From: Lachnospiraceae bacterium | GTDB lineage: Bacteria > Bacillota > Clostridia > Lachnospirales > Lachnospiraceae | Assembly: GCA_022791975.1 (NCBI GenBank) | Contig: JAAWAC010000029.1 | Location: forward strand, 1 to 35,492 | Length of the DNA: 35,492 nucleotides | Direction of reading: 5' to 3' | Shown here: in pieces, positions 8,357 to 15,406 of the stretch | Position numbering within the stretch: position 1 is the first letter of the stretch | How the letters are laid out: each line of letters opens with the position of its first letter | The notes under the pieces: generated by a model | Databases searched by the model: none | The model's input: the letters and a program-made list of their open reading frames with translations, nothing else | What the model was told of the DNA's origin: nothing | Made by a program: the position numbers and the translations under genes

Positions 8357-8820
8357 CTTCTCTCCTCCACCGTAATTTTGCGGTAATCAAAGCCCCTTTC
8401 CAGCTCTTTTTCTATACAGATGTATGTCAGCCGCTCCGGCAAAAGCTCCCCTATCAAATCTGCCCACTCAATAAGGCACACTCCCCGGCCATAAAAGTAA
8501 TCCTCATAGCCAATTTCCTCCATTTCCTCCACATCCCCAATCCGGTACACATCGAAATGGTAAAAGGGCAGCCGGCCACTGTCATATTCCTGTATGATGG
8601 TAAAGGTAGGGCTGCTGATTGGCTCCTGAATCCCCAGCCCCCGGGCAAAGCCCTGACTGAACACTGTTTTTCCCACGCCCAAATCCCCAATCAGCGTATA
8701 GACCATGCCCGGCTTGGCCTCTTCCCCCATTCTCCTTCCAATCTCCAGGGTCTCCCCGGCACTGTATGAGTCGATCTTCATCTGGATTTCCCGCCTTTTT
8801 CTTTCTGCTTCCGTCTGCAT
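8353..8820 (-). CDS. tsaE: t6A biosynthesis ATPase TsaE
   Basis: This 155-residue P-loop ATPase drives the TsaB-TsaD cycle. Walker A GDLGVGKT is at about residues 45-52. The downstream ISSPTFTIIQEY and FYHFDVYRIGD segments are diagnostic of TsaE. The start at 8820 has AAGGCG 7 nt upstream; an internal ATG at 8781 (MKIDSYSAGET) fits the family N-terminus equally well, so the first 13 residues are uncertain. It is the first gene of the leftward cluster. Confidence 0.92.
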   Translation of the reverse strand: MQTEAERKRREIQMKIDSYSAGETLEIGRRMGEEAKPGMVYTLIGDLGVGKTVFSQGFARGLGIQEPISSPTFTIIQEYDSGRLPFYHFDVYRIGDVEEMEEIGYEDYFYGRGVCLIEWADLIGELLPERLTYICIEKELERGFDYRKITVEERR

Positions 8821-8900
8821 CCCCTAACGCCTTAAAAAGCCCGGCAGAATCACCCTCTGTCAGGCCCTTCGCTGTCTCTTGCAGACAGGTTGTGTCTCTA

Positions 8901-8929
8901 AGTATAACACAGCTCTTTTTTGAAAACAA
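8901..8929 (-). promoter_or_regulatory. Candidate promoter for the tsaE operon
   Basis: On the minus strand TTGTTT (8924-8929) and TATACT (8901-8906) are separated by 17 nt, about 80 nt upstream of tsaE. The -10 box is near consensus and the -35 box is weak. Confidence 0.5.
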
Positions 8930-8998
8930 TAAAAAGTGTCTTTGACATCTCAACTTCAAAAACACTTTATAAGCCCAACCTTTGACACAAAATAAAAA

Positions 8999-9033
8999 AC
9001 AGCAGTATTTGGACGCATCCAATTCCCTGCTGT
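8999..9033 (-). terminator. Two-tier hairpin terminator after the small ORF
   Basis: ACAGCAG and CTGCTGT form the outer stem, and TTGGA-CGCA-TCCAA an inner stem. On the minus strand it is followed by TTTTTTATTTTG; on the plus strand CTTTTTC follows, so it may work both ways. It lies 57 nt past the stop of the 27-codon ORF. Confidence 0.7.
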
Positions 9034-9089
9034 CTTTTTCGATTACTTTCTTTGTGATATTTTTTCCAAAAAATTTTATTTTCTTCTGC

Positions 9090-9173
9090 TTAGTAGTTGA
9101 TATAGCAATAAATATAGCATCTGTCATCAAACTCAGCTACACGTTCCAGATATGCCTTGATACTCTTCAACAT
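9090..9173 (-). CDS. 27-residue peptide of unknown function
   Basis: A consensus AGGAGG (9182-9187) lies 8 nt before an ATG at 9173, opening 27 codons that end in TAA at 9090. The peptide begins MLKSIKAYLERVAEFDD, a mixed-charge helix-like stretch, and ends with an unusual tail of tyrosines, cysteines and isoleucines (RCYIYCYINY). A strong terminator follows 57 nt later, so this looks like a separate small transcript divergent from the AraC regulator. I do not recognise the peptide. A chance ORF is possible, but the ribosome binding site is the best in the neighbourhood. Confidence 0.5.
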   Translation of the reverse strand: MLKSIKAYLERVAEFDDRCYIYCYINY

Positions 9174-9213
9174 TTCTTTCACCTCCTGCTTGTGCTCTCT
9201 TTTCTGAAAGCAC

Positions 9214-9242
9214 TTGCATTATAGCGCAGTCTTCCTTATAAT
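9214..9242 (+). promoter_or_regulatory. Promoter of the araC-type gene
   Basis: TTGCAT (9214-9219) and TATAAT (9237-9242) are separated by 17 nt, 52 nt before the ATG at 9294. A TATAAT on the opposite strand at 9218-9223 overlaps its -35 box, so the divergent small-ORF promoter probably shares this region. Confidence 0.65.
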
Positions 9243-9293
9243 ACATGTCAAATCCCATTGAAAACTAGCCAAATTTTGCAGGAGGGTTCATCT

Positions 9294-10106
9294 ATGCGTC
9301 CAATATATAATTATTATGGCAGGGATCTGGAAATATCCCACAGAAAATCTAGCCATTTTCCTCCCCATATCCACAGCTCTATGGAGTGCATCCATGTTAC
9401 TCACGGAGCCTTGGAACTGGGAATCGGCCAGGAATTCTACCATATGGAACAGGGGGATCTGGCCATTGTTTTCCCTGATATCATTCATCATTACCAGATT
9501 TTTGATCCCAGAGGCTGTACCTGTACCTACCTGCTTGCCTCCCCCATTCTCGGGGGTGATTTCACGGAATCCCTTCAGAAATACTGCCCGGAAAATCCTG
9601 TGATCCCCCAGGAGGATTTACATCCTGATGTGGGATATCTTCTGAACCGGCTGCTGGTGGATGCAAAGAAAAAGGAGCCCGTGCCCTTTGACTCCACGCT
9701 CCATCTCTCCTTTGTTCAAATCATCCTGGCCAGATGTCTTCCCTATTATAGCCTGATGGAAAAGGACATGATAGACAATAACGATCTGGTCTATCAGGTG
9801 GTTTCCTATCTGGCACGGAATTTTACGGAAGAAGTGTCTCTTTCCTCCATGGCCAAGGCTCTGGGTGTCAGCCCCTACCAGTTATCCCGAGTATTCTCCG
9901 GTACCTTCCATATGAATTTTAACCAGTATCTCAATGATCTGCGCCTGAACCAGGCTTGTATCCGGCTAATCCACACGGATCAGCCTATTACGGATATCTG
10001 TTTAAACGCCGGTTTTGAGAGTCAGCGCACCTTTAACCGGGTATTCAAAGAACGGTTTCATATGGCTCCCAGAGAGTATCGGTCTTTGCATCGGATTTTG
10101 CCATAA
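9294..10106 (+). CDS. AraC-family transcriptional regulator with N-terminal cupin
   Basis: This 270-residue regulator has an N-terminal cupin-like effector domain (PPHIHS at about 24-29, then EQGDLAIVFPDIIHHYQ) and a C-terminal double helix-turn-helix of AraC/XylS type. The latter includes SLSSMAKALGVSPYQLSRVF and ITDICLNAGFESQRTFNRVF, then FKERFHMAPREYR. The ATG at 9294 follows GGAGGG by 7 nt; an earlier in-frame start at 9258 is less likely. Such proteins usually respond to small molecules, often sugars, but no transporter or enzyme operon lies beside it. Its nearest candidate target is the divergent 27-codon ORF. Confidence 0.85.
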   Translation: MRPIYNYYGRDLEISHRKSSHFPPHIHSSMECIHVTHGALELGIGQEFYHMEQGDLAIVFPDIIHHYQIFDPRGCTCTYLLASPILGGDFTESLQKYCPENPVIPQEDLHPDVGYLLNRLLVDAKKKEPVPFDSTLHLSFVQIILARCLPYYSLMEKDMIDNNDLVYQVVSYLARNFTEEVSLSSMAKALGVSPYQLSRVFSGTFHMNFNQYLNDLRLNQACIRLIHTDQPITDICLNAGFESQRTFNRVFKERFHMAPREYRSLHRILP

Positions 10107-10161
10107 AGGTAACTTTCAGATGCTCCCATCCGCGTATCCCCTCTTGCGCTTTTTCTCTTGT

Positions 10162-10887
10162 CTACCCATTTCGTTTTAAAATTGGGCTGATATGCTTATA
10201 AAGCAGCACCGTGGCCAAGGAGACGGCCAGGCCCTTAAGAATATTAAAGGGCACCACTGCAAACAGCACCAGGGTCCAAACGCTGTTGATATGGCTGTTT
10301 ACCGCTGTTCCCATGCCGATAATGGCTTCCATGGGCATGCCAAATAGCTGGGAAAATTTAGGAATCAGATAAAGGGCATTAAAGGAACTTCCAAATATAG
10401 TCATAATCAGCGTCCCCAGCCCCAGTCCTATTATGGCCATCTTTTTGCTTTTTTTCCTGTAGTAGACCATGGAGGCTGGAAGAACCAGGGTACAACCCAC
10501 CACAAAGTTGGCAAAGTCTCCCACAAAGGCTGTGCTTGTTCCCTTGATCACCAGCTTCAGCAGCACCTTGCACAGCTCTGCCGTCACGCCAGCCACCGGC
10601 CCCATGGAAAAGGCACAGATCATCACTGGAATTTCGCTGAAATCCAGCTCGTAAAAGCCCGGAGCGAACCACAGGGGCAGCTCAAAAAGCATCAGCACTG
10701 CGGATATGGCGGAAAATACCCCCACAATGGCCACCCGACGAGCCGGGGACACCTCCCCAGAAAGCTGATTCTTTCTTTGTATCCAGCGCTCCGTAAAGGC
10801 TGCCACCAGAAAAATAGCGATGACAATCAGCAGGCACACACCTAAAAATTGCAGATTTTCTTTTGCGGTTTCCAATAAGCTTGACAT
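10162..10887 (-). CDS. ribU: Riboflavin transporter RibU (ECF S component)
   Basis: This 241-residue membrane protein is the substrate-specific subunit of an energy-coupling-factor riboflavin importer; the EcfA/A'/T module is not in this window. It has an N-terminal membrane helix (about 12-32), then a five- or six-helix core including VAIVGVFSAISAVLMLFELP, LDFSEIPVMICAFSMGP and GDFANFVVGCTLVLPASMVY, which fit RibU. The start at 10887 is supported by AAAGGAGAG. The FMN riboswitch and terminator directly upstream identify the substrate. It is about 40 residues longer at the N-terminus than typical RibU. Confidence 0.9.
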   Translation of the reverse strand: MSSLLETAKENLQFLGVCLLIVIAIFLVAAFTERWIQRKNQLSGEVSPARRVAIVGVFSAISAVLMLFELPLWFAPGFYELDFSEIPVMICAFSMGPVAGVTAELCKVLLKLVIKGTSTAFVGDFANFVVGCTLVLPASMVYYRKKSKKMAIIGLGLGTLIMTIFGSSFNALYLIPKFSQLFGMPMEAIIGMGTAVNSHINSVWTLVLFAVVPFNILKGLAVSLATVLLYKHISPILKRNG

Positions 10888-11078
10888 ATGCTGTCTCTCC
10901 TTTCTTTTGGTCCCCTCATACCTGTACGCCCTATTGCGCCAGCACATGGAGTCCCCTTGGAAGGATAATTCTTCTTTTACATACTGCCCCTTTTCTTTTC
11001 TTATTTCCGGAAGCAGAGGATTTTCTTTCCTCCGCCTGCCACAAAGCATTGGCTTCTCCCCAGATTTTCCCATGGTAC

Positions 11079-11113
11079 AAAAAAGCCCCGGACATAAAAA
11101 ATGTGCTCGGGGC
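11079..11113 (-). terminator. Riboswitch-controlled terminator before ribU
   Basis: The minus-strand stem GCCCCGAGCACAT/ATGTCCGGGGC is followed by six T. It sits 30 nt after the FMN aptamer and about 190 nt before the ribU start, the expected place for transcription attenuation when FMN is bound. Confidence 0.85.
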
Positions 11114-11142
11114 ATTAAGATCCACCCAGGATCTGTCTATGT

Positions 11143-11287
11143 ATCTTCTCTCATCCAGACTATACTGTCGGTATTGGAATTTCACCAATTCAGCCGCCGA
11201 AGCGGGTCGCGGACTGTCACCGCCGGTAGGGAATTCCGTCTCTGCCGCCATCTAGCACTGCAGAACAGTCACCCTGCCCCGAAGAAT
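11143..11287 (-). ncRNA. FMN riboswitch (RFN element)
   Basis: Minus-strand landmarks in order: CTTCGGGGCAGGGTG, AATTCCCTACCGGCGGTGA, AGTCCGCGA, TTGGTGAAATTCCAATACCG, ACAGTATAGTCTGGATGAGA. A P1 stem pairs TCTTC with GAAGA. These are the conserved blocks of the six-way FMN aptamer. Followed by a terminator and ribU, it is expected to switch off riboflavin uptake at high FMN. Confidence 0.95.
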
Positions 11288-11313
11288 TATCTTTTTTCTG
11301 TTTTCCGTATTTC

Positions 11314-11342
11314 ATCATAGCATGTTCTTTTAAACAGTGCAA
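11314..11342 (-). promoter_or_regulatory. Promoter of the ribU transcript
   Basis: On the minus strand TTGCAC (11337-11342), 17 nt, then TATGAT (11314-11319) with TG at the extended -10 position. It starts about 20 nt upstream of the RFN element, so ribU is a unit separate from the folate operon. Confidence 0.7.
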
Positions 11343-11403
11343 GCTTTTTATCTCAAATTTCCGTCCGTTCTGCCAGTGAAATTTCTGCCAGATGAAGTCT
11401 TCG

Positions 11404-12228
11404 CTAAGAGGTCTGTCTCTCCAGCTGGTCCAAAAGCTCCTGGGCCGTCCTCTGGTAGATGGGATGGCGAACATAGGGTGCCATCATACACAGAGGCTTT
11501 AACACAAAATCCCGTTTGTGCATTTCTATATGAGGAATGTGTAATTCCGGCTCATCTAAGATCAGATCATCATACAAGAGGATGTCCAAATCCAGGGTCC
11601 GTGGCCCCCAGCGGATGATCCGTTCCCGTTTGGCCTCCTGCTCAATTTCATGAAGGCGCTCCAAGAGCTCATGAGGCGTAAAAAGGGTACGCAGCTTTAA
11701 AACCCCGTTTAAAAATTCCGCCTGATCCGTCACCCCATAGGGCTCTGTGGCAATAAAGTCTGACACAGCCAGAAGCTGACAGCCTCTGGTCTCCTTTAAC
11801 CTGTCCACTCCCAGCTGAAGATAGGCCTGCTTATCCCCCATATTGGACCCAAGGGCCACATATGCCGTGTGCCACTGGCGCTCAATCTCCACAGACACCG
11901 TCTCCAGAGGCAATCCAATGGGAGCCCAGGGCTTTTGGATCTCCAGGCTGACCTTCTCCAGGCCCGGCGTCTCCAGAAGCAAGGCCTCTGCCAGGCGCTC
12001 TGCCACGGTTTCCAAAAGCTTCCAGGTATGTTCCTCCACAAAACGCCGGATAAAATGGCTGACCTCTCCATAGTGGATGGACTTTGTCAGATCATCTGAC
12101 TTTCCGGCCTCCCGGGTATCTGTATAGAGCACAGCAGAAATCACGAATTTCTGTCCCAGCACATTTTCCTCCGGGAATACCCCGTGTTTGGCATATATCT
12201 CCAGATTCTTGATCTGTATTCTATCCAT
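11404..12228 (-). CDS. folBK: Bifunctional dihydroneopterin aldolase / HPPK
   Basis: This 274-residue fusion has FolB (residues 1 to about 115) joined to FolK (about 120-274). FolB converts dihydroneopterin to 6-hydroxymethyl-dihydropterin: MDRIQIKNLEIYAKHGVFPE carries the conserved region near its active site, and KSIHYGEVS follows. FolK pyrophosphorylates that product: VALGSNMGDK, TEPYGVTDQAEFLNGVL and WGPRTLDLDILLYDD are classic HPPK motifs. The fusion channels two consecutive folate steps, and FolP, encoded just upstream, takes the product. It ends the folate operon; no clear terminator follows. Confidence 0.93.
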   Translation of the reverse strand: MDRIQIKNLEIYAKHGVFPEENVLGQKFVISAVLYTDTREAGKSDDLTKSIHYGEVSHFIRRFVEEHTWKLLETVAERLAEALLLETPGLEKVSLEIQKPWAPIGLPLETVSVEIERQWHTAYVALGSNMGDKQAYLQLGVDRLKETRGCQLLAVSDFIATEPYGVTDQAEFLNGVLKLRTLFTPHELLERLHEIEQEAKRERIIRWGPRTLDLDILLYDDLILDEPELHIPHIEMHKRDFVLKPLCMMAPYVRHPIYQRTAQELLDQLERQTS

Positions 12229-12333
12229 TCCTACCGCTCTCCTCTATGATTTCTTTAGTTTCATGGAGCCTCTCCCCGGACATCACATCCAAAGCTTTTA
12301 CTCCGTAAAGCTTCTGGACCCTGGGTGCTTTCC

Positions 12334-13143
12334 TTAGCCCTGGGCCAGGATGGCCTCCGTCATCCGGATAGCCCGCAGGTTGGCTCGGACATCATGCACC
12401 CGGACAAAGGCATACCGTTTCTGCACAGCCATAACCGTAGTCACCAGGGTTCCCTCCTCCCGCTGATCCGCAGGCAAATCCAGTGTCAGTCCAATCACTG
12501 ATTTTCGGGAAGTGCCAAGAAGCAGTGGATAACCCAGCTTATGAAACCGCTCCATATGGCAGATGGTCTCCAGGTTCATCTCATAGGTTTTGCCAAAGCC
12601 CACGCCCGGGTCCAGGATAATTTTGTCCTTCCCAATGCCAGCCTCCAGGGCCAGCTCCACACACTGGGCCGTCTCCTGAAGCATGTCCTCATAGAAATCT
12701 TTGTATTCTGCCTTATCCTTATTGTGCATAAGGCAGCAGGCTGCCTGGCTTTTTGCAATGACCTGTGCCATCTTGGGATCGTATTTTAATCCCCAGATAT
12801 CGTTCACCAAATCTGCCCCGGCCTCCAGGGCAGCCTGGGCCACGGAAGCTTTGTAAGTGTCAATGGAAATAGGTACATCCAGGCGAGCTCTGATAGCCTC
12901 AATCATAGGCGCCACCCGCTCGATCTCCTCCTGCTCCGTTATCTTAATATGTCCGGGCCTGGTGGATTCTCCGCCCACGTCCACAATGTCCGCACCCTCC
13001 CGAACCATCTCCTCTGCGTGCTGCAAGGCTGCATCCAGATGATTCCACTTTCCTCCGTCTGAAAAGGAATCCGGCGTCACATTTAAAATTCCCATAATAT
13101 AGGTCTTATTGTCTACATCAAACTCCCTGTTTCCAATCCGCAT
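12334..13143 (-). CDS. folP: Dihydropteroate synthase
   Basis: This 269-residue TIM-barrel enzyme condenses hydroxymethyl-dihydropterin pyrophosphate with p-aminobenzoate and is the sulfonamide target. Motifs: IMGILNVTPDSFSDGG (16-31), GADIVDVGGESTRPG (about 50-64), ISIDTYKASVA, LVNDIWGLK, ILDPGVGFGKT (about 176-186) and LLGTSRKS. The start at 13143 has AAGGAG 7 nt upstream. It lies 105 nt before folBK and 169 nt after the HD-domain gene; neither gap contains a gene I can support. Confidence 0.95.
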   Translation of the reverse strand: MRIGNREFDVDNKTYIMGILNVTPDSFSDGGKWNHLDAALQHAEEMVREGADIVDVGGESTRPGHIKITEQEEIERVAPMIEAIRARLDVPISIDTYKASVAQAALEAGADLVNDIWGLKYDPKMAQVIAKSQAACCLMHNKDKAEYKDFYEDMLQETAQCVELALEAGIGKDKIILDPGVGFGKTYEMNLETICHMERFHKLGYPLLLGTSRKSVIGLTLDLPADQREEGTLVTTVMAVQKRYAFVRVHDVRANLRAIRMTEAILAQG

Positions 13144-13312
13144 CTGTTGTCTCCTTATGCCCTTCTTTATTCGCTGCCTACAACTTCTTTTTCACTACTC
13201 TTGTCTCTTTTGCTTCTTTCTCTCTGGCTGTGCCACATTTTCCACCCCTGAATTTATCAGGAGATGATTTCCAACTTTTCTAGCTATGTCGTATTCTCAG
13301 ACCCTAGGGCTA

Positions 13313-13789
13313 TCAAAAAATAATTTCCAAATTCTTTTTTTCCTGAGGCCAGTTGCATTCTGCCTCTGCCGGACAACAAAAACAGCTGCGGGACAACTTG
13401 TCCGCCCGATACAAAAGACCAGAAAAATTCTGTGTCTTCTGACTTTGCCGATGCATCCGGATGGCCTTAAGAATCTCCTCTATCTCTTCCTCATCAAACC
13501 CACAGTCCTGCAAAATCCCTTCTGCAATCTGGGCGCTGGCCTCCTCATGGGGAATCCCCTGCTCATACTGGAGATGCCGGCCAATATCATGCAAAAGCGC
13601 CGCCCCGTAGACCAGCTCCTTTTCCAGCAGCATACCAGCCTCCAGGGATAAAAGCCAGGTAATCCTTGCCACATCCAAAAAATGTTCCGGCGTATGACGG
13701 CAAAATTTCCGCTCTGCCTCCAACTCCTGAATCTTACGCAGACATCTCTGGTATTCTGCATGCTGCCAAATCTGATTTACACGCTCCAT
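13313..13789 (-). CDS. HD-domain phosphohydrolase in the folate operon
   Basis: This 158-residue HD-superfamily protein has a metal-binding pattern beginning with a histidine in CRHTPEHFLDVARI, then GAALLHDIGRHLQYE (HD pair at about residues 67-68) and IRMHRQ. The C-terminal part has a Cys pair (CFCCPAEAEC). The start at 13789 follows GAGGGAG by 9 nt. It lies between folE and folP. A phosphatase for dihydroneopterin triphosphate is the step missing from this operon, so it is a candidate, by analogy with archaeal MptB, an HD-type metal enzyme of pterin synthesis. This role is inference only; a general nucleotide phosphohydrolase is equally possible. Confidence 0.78.
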   Translation of the reverse strand: MERVNQIWQHAEYQRCLRKIQELEAERKFCRHTPEHFLDVARITWLLSLEAGMLLEKELVYGAALLHDIGRHLQYEQGIPHEEASAQIAEGILQDCGFDEEEIEEILKAIRMHRQSQKTQNFSGLLYRADKLSRSCFCCPAEAECNWPQEKKNLEIIF

Positions 13790-13841
13790 CCGTCTGCACT
13801 CCCTCATTTTTCCCATTCTACTTTTCTATAGCAAACAACGG

Positions 13842-14402
13842 CTACCGCTCCCGGATCAAACGAAGGAACCGGTCCTGAAGCTTCTCATCATTCTCAAATA
13901 CACCGGTGGTCACCATGGTTACCGTTTTGCTCCCCGGCTTTTTGATCCCCCGCATAGTCATGCAGGTATGCTCCGCCTCCAACACCACAATCACGCCCCT
14001 GGGCTCCAGATGCTTCATCAGAGCATTGGCAATGTCCGCCGTCATTTTTTCCTGAATCTGGGGACGCCTGGCATAAATGTCCACAGTCCGGGCCAGCTTA
14101 CTTAGGCCCACCACTTTTCCGTTGGGCAGATAGCCAATATGTGCCTTTCCATAGAAGGGCAGCAGATGATGCTCACAGGTGGAATAGAAGGTAATATCCT
14201 TTTCCACTACCATATCATTGCGCTCCGCGGCAAACTGCTTCCGGAGATGCTCCGCTGGGTCTTCATAAAGCCCCCCATAGATCTCCGCACACATACGTGC
14301 GATCCGATCCGGTGTTTCCAAAAGCCCCTCCCGGTTTACATCCTCGCCAATTCCCTCCAGCAACAGCTTTACTCCGGCTTTTATCTTTTCGTAATCCATC
14401 AT
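13842..14402 (-). CDS. folE: GTP cyclohydrolase I
   Basis: This 186-residue enzyme opens the folate pathway by converting GTP to dihydroneopterin triphosphate. Zinc ligands and catalytic residues lie in [20 protein letters not shown] (Cys and His-His) and [30 protein letters not shown] is also diagnostic. The ATG at 14402 follows AAAGGGG by 8 nt; upstream in-frame codons run into the leader and are rejected. The gap to the HD gene is 52 nt. Its leader carries a candidate THF riboswitch with a terminator, so the end product of the pathway likely regulates the operon. Confidence 0.95.
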   Translation of the reverse strand: MMDYEKIKAGVKLLLEGIGEDVNREGLLETPDRIARMCAEIYGGLYEDPAEHLRKQFAAERNDMVVEKDITFYSTCEHHLLPFYGKAHIGYLPNGKVVGLSKLARTVDIYARRPQIQEKMTADIANALMKHLEPRGVIVVLEAEHTCMTMRGIKKPGSKTVTMVTTGVFENDEKLQDRFLRLIRER

Positions 14403-14438
14403 AAAATAGACCCCTTTCCCCTCTCTTCGCTGTATGCT

Positions 14439-14513
14439 TCCCCAAAAAATAACAAAGCATCTCCATACTGTGACAGAACATATGACGAAATATCCCTTCA
14501 CAATATGAGATGC
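14439..14513 (-). terminator. Folate operon attenuator terminator
   Basis: On the minus strand GCATCTCATATTGTG (14499-14513) pairs with CACAGTATGGAGATGC (14457-14472), giving 15 bp with one bulged G, followed by TTTGTTATTTTTT. The same 5' arm can instead pair with CAATATAAGAGAT (14538-14550), 11 bp with a 2-nt bulge, which would act as an antiterminator. That competing strand begins 2 nt after the riboswitch P1 stem, the layout of a transcriptional attenuator ahead of folE. Confidence 0.72.
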
Positions 14514-14552
14514 TCTCTGGTACGCTTACTTTCCGTAATCTCTTATATTGTT

Positions 14553-14661
14553 GCAACGGGTGCGGTAATCATATCGTAAGGTCCATACCTCTGCACGACC
14601 TTTTCGTTTCCGTGGCAACTCCCCATCCACCGAACACTTGACGCATAAAAACCTATTTTGC
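14553..14661 (-). ncRNA. Candidate tetrahydrofolate (THF) riboswitch
   Basis: Minus-strand sequence matches the THF-I aptamer as I remember it. A 4-bp P1 (GCAA/TTGC) is followed by AATAG where the reference has AGUAG. GCGTCAAGTGT corresponds to GCGUUAAGUGU, and GTGGATGGGGAGTTGCCAC to the same-length GUGAAUGGGAUGUCGUCAC. ACGAAA follows, and GCACCCG stands where the reference has GCAUCCG, just before the P1 3' strand. P2 (GTTTTTAT/ATGATTAC) forms with two U-U mismatches, and the extra hairpin is longer here (AAGGTC/GACCTT). Position upstream of folE fits. I aligned this from memory. Confidence 0.7.
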
Positions 14662-14694
14662 ATATTATTCTTTCATAATAACACAACATTGACA

Positions 14695-14726
14695 GCCAAA
14701 TGGCCACAAAAGTGGAACCTTTGGCC
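14695..14726. repeat. Stable stem-loop in the folE 5' leader
   Basis: GCCAAATGG and CCTTTGGC pair around an inner CCAC-AAAA-GTGG hairpin, with one bulge. It lies between the promoter and the riboswitch and has no U-run. Its role is unknown; about 110 nt of leader here are not explained by the aptamer. Confidence 0.45.
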
Positions 14727-14776
14727 AGTCCTTCAGGCAAAACCAGATAGCTCCCGAGGCTCTGCCCTTTTCGAAC

Positions 14777-14804
14777 ATTATACCACCTGCCGGAATATAT
14801 GCAA
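14777..14804 (-). promoter_or_regulatory. Promoter of the folate operon
   Basis: On the minus strand TTGCAT (14799-14804), a 16-nt spacer and TATAAT (14777-14782) with TGG immediately before it (extended -10). It would give a leader of about 370 nt containing the riboswitch and attenuator. Confidence 0.65.
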
Positions 14805-14891
14805 GGCTTTTCTGTAAAGATGTATGGATATCCCAGGATCTTTTTTCTGATTTTTCCTTTATTCCTTTCATTTGTAAACTATCAGCGGTTT

Positions 14892-15363
14892 TTACAGTTC
14901 TCTATGGACATACATTCTGCTGAGTTCTGGTTCACCGTCCGCCTGTACCATACACAGATATTCCCAACCATAGCGCTCATAGAAGGAGGTATGGTCTGTC
15001 AGCAGATAAAGGGAGTGGATTCCTCTTTCCCTCATTTCCTCACATGCCTTGCGAAGCAAACAGCCTGCAATTCCTTTTGAGCGGTGTTCTCTTTCCACAT
15101 ACAATGCGCAGATGTTGGGGGTCAAATCTTTTCGATTATGAAAATCATTTTCGATAATCCCAACCCCACCCACAATCTTCTCCCCCCAACATAGCCGCAT
15201 ACCACTGCGGCACAGGACCTTTCTTTTGCAGACATATCTCCATGCTTTCCTTGTAGGCCCTTGCGGGAATGCTCCATTTCCTGTGAAACCATTCTGCCAA
15301 GTCCTCCGTCAGCTTTGGATGCTCTTGCAATCTTAGGATTCTGTATTCCGGCATTTGCTCCAT
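14892..15363 (-). pseudogene. GNAT-family acetyltransferase, frameshifted
   Basis: Two overlapping reading frames together make one GNAT protein of about 157 residues. The first (from ATG 15363) gives the N-terminus MEQMPEYRILRLQEHPKLTE up to YAAMLG. The second continues EKIVGGVGIIENDF and holds the acetyl-CoA loop REHRSKGIAGCLL and the C-terminal FYERYGWEYLC. They are joined at a run of six G near 15186-15191; removing one G restores a single frame. It may be a real inactivating frameshift, a phase-variable tract or a sequence error. Substrate is unknown. It is read leftwards, upstream of the folate promoter. Confidence 0.75.
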
Positions 15364-15406
15364 TTTCCTCTCTAAGCTATGCCTGGGACTCTTTGACGCC
15401 CTTTTT

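Noticed and set aside
8982..9224. 80-codon plus-strand ORF in the tsaE-araC gap
   Set aside because: It runs through a terminator hairpin and antisense to the small ORF, lacks a ribosome binding site and has a Phe/Ile-rich low-complexity product.
10820..11320. ORFs of 130-166 codons on the plus strand over the ribU leader
   Set aside because: They overlap the FMN riboswitch, its terminator and ribU on the opposite strand; the RNA elements explain the sequence.
14543..14871. Two minus-strand ORFs (65 and 68 codons) in the folE leader
   Set aside because: No ribosome binding sites, no recognisable protein, and the region is better explained by the promoter, stem-loop and candidate riboswitch.
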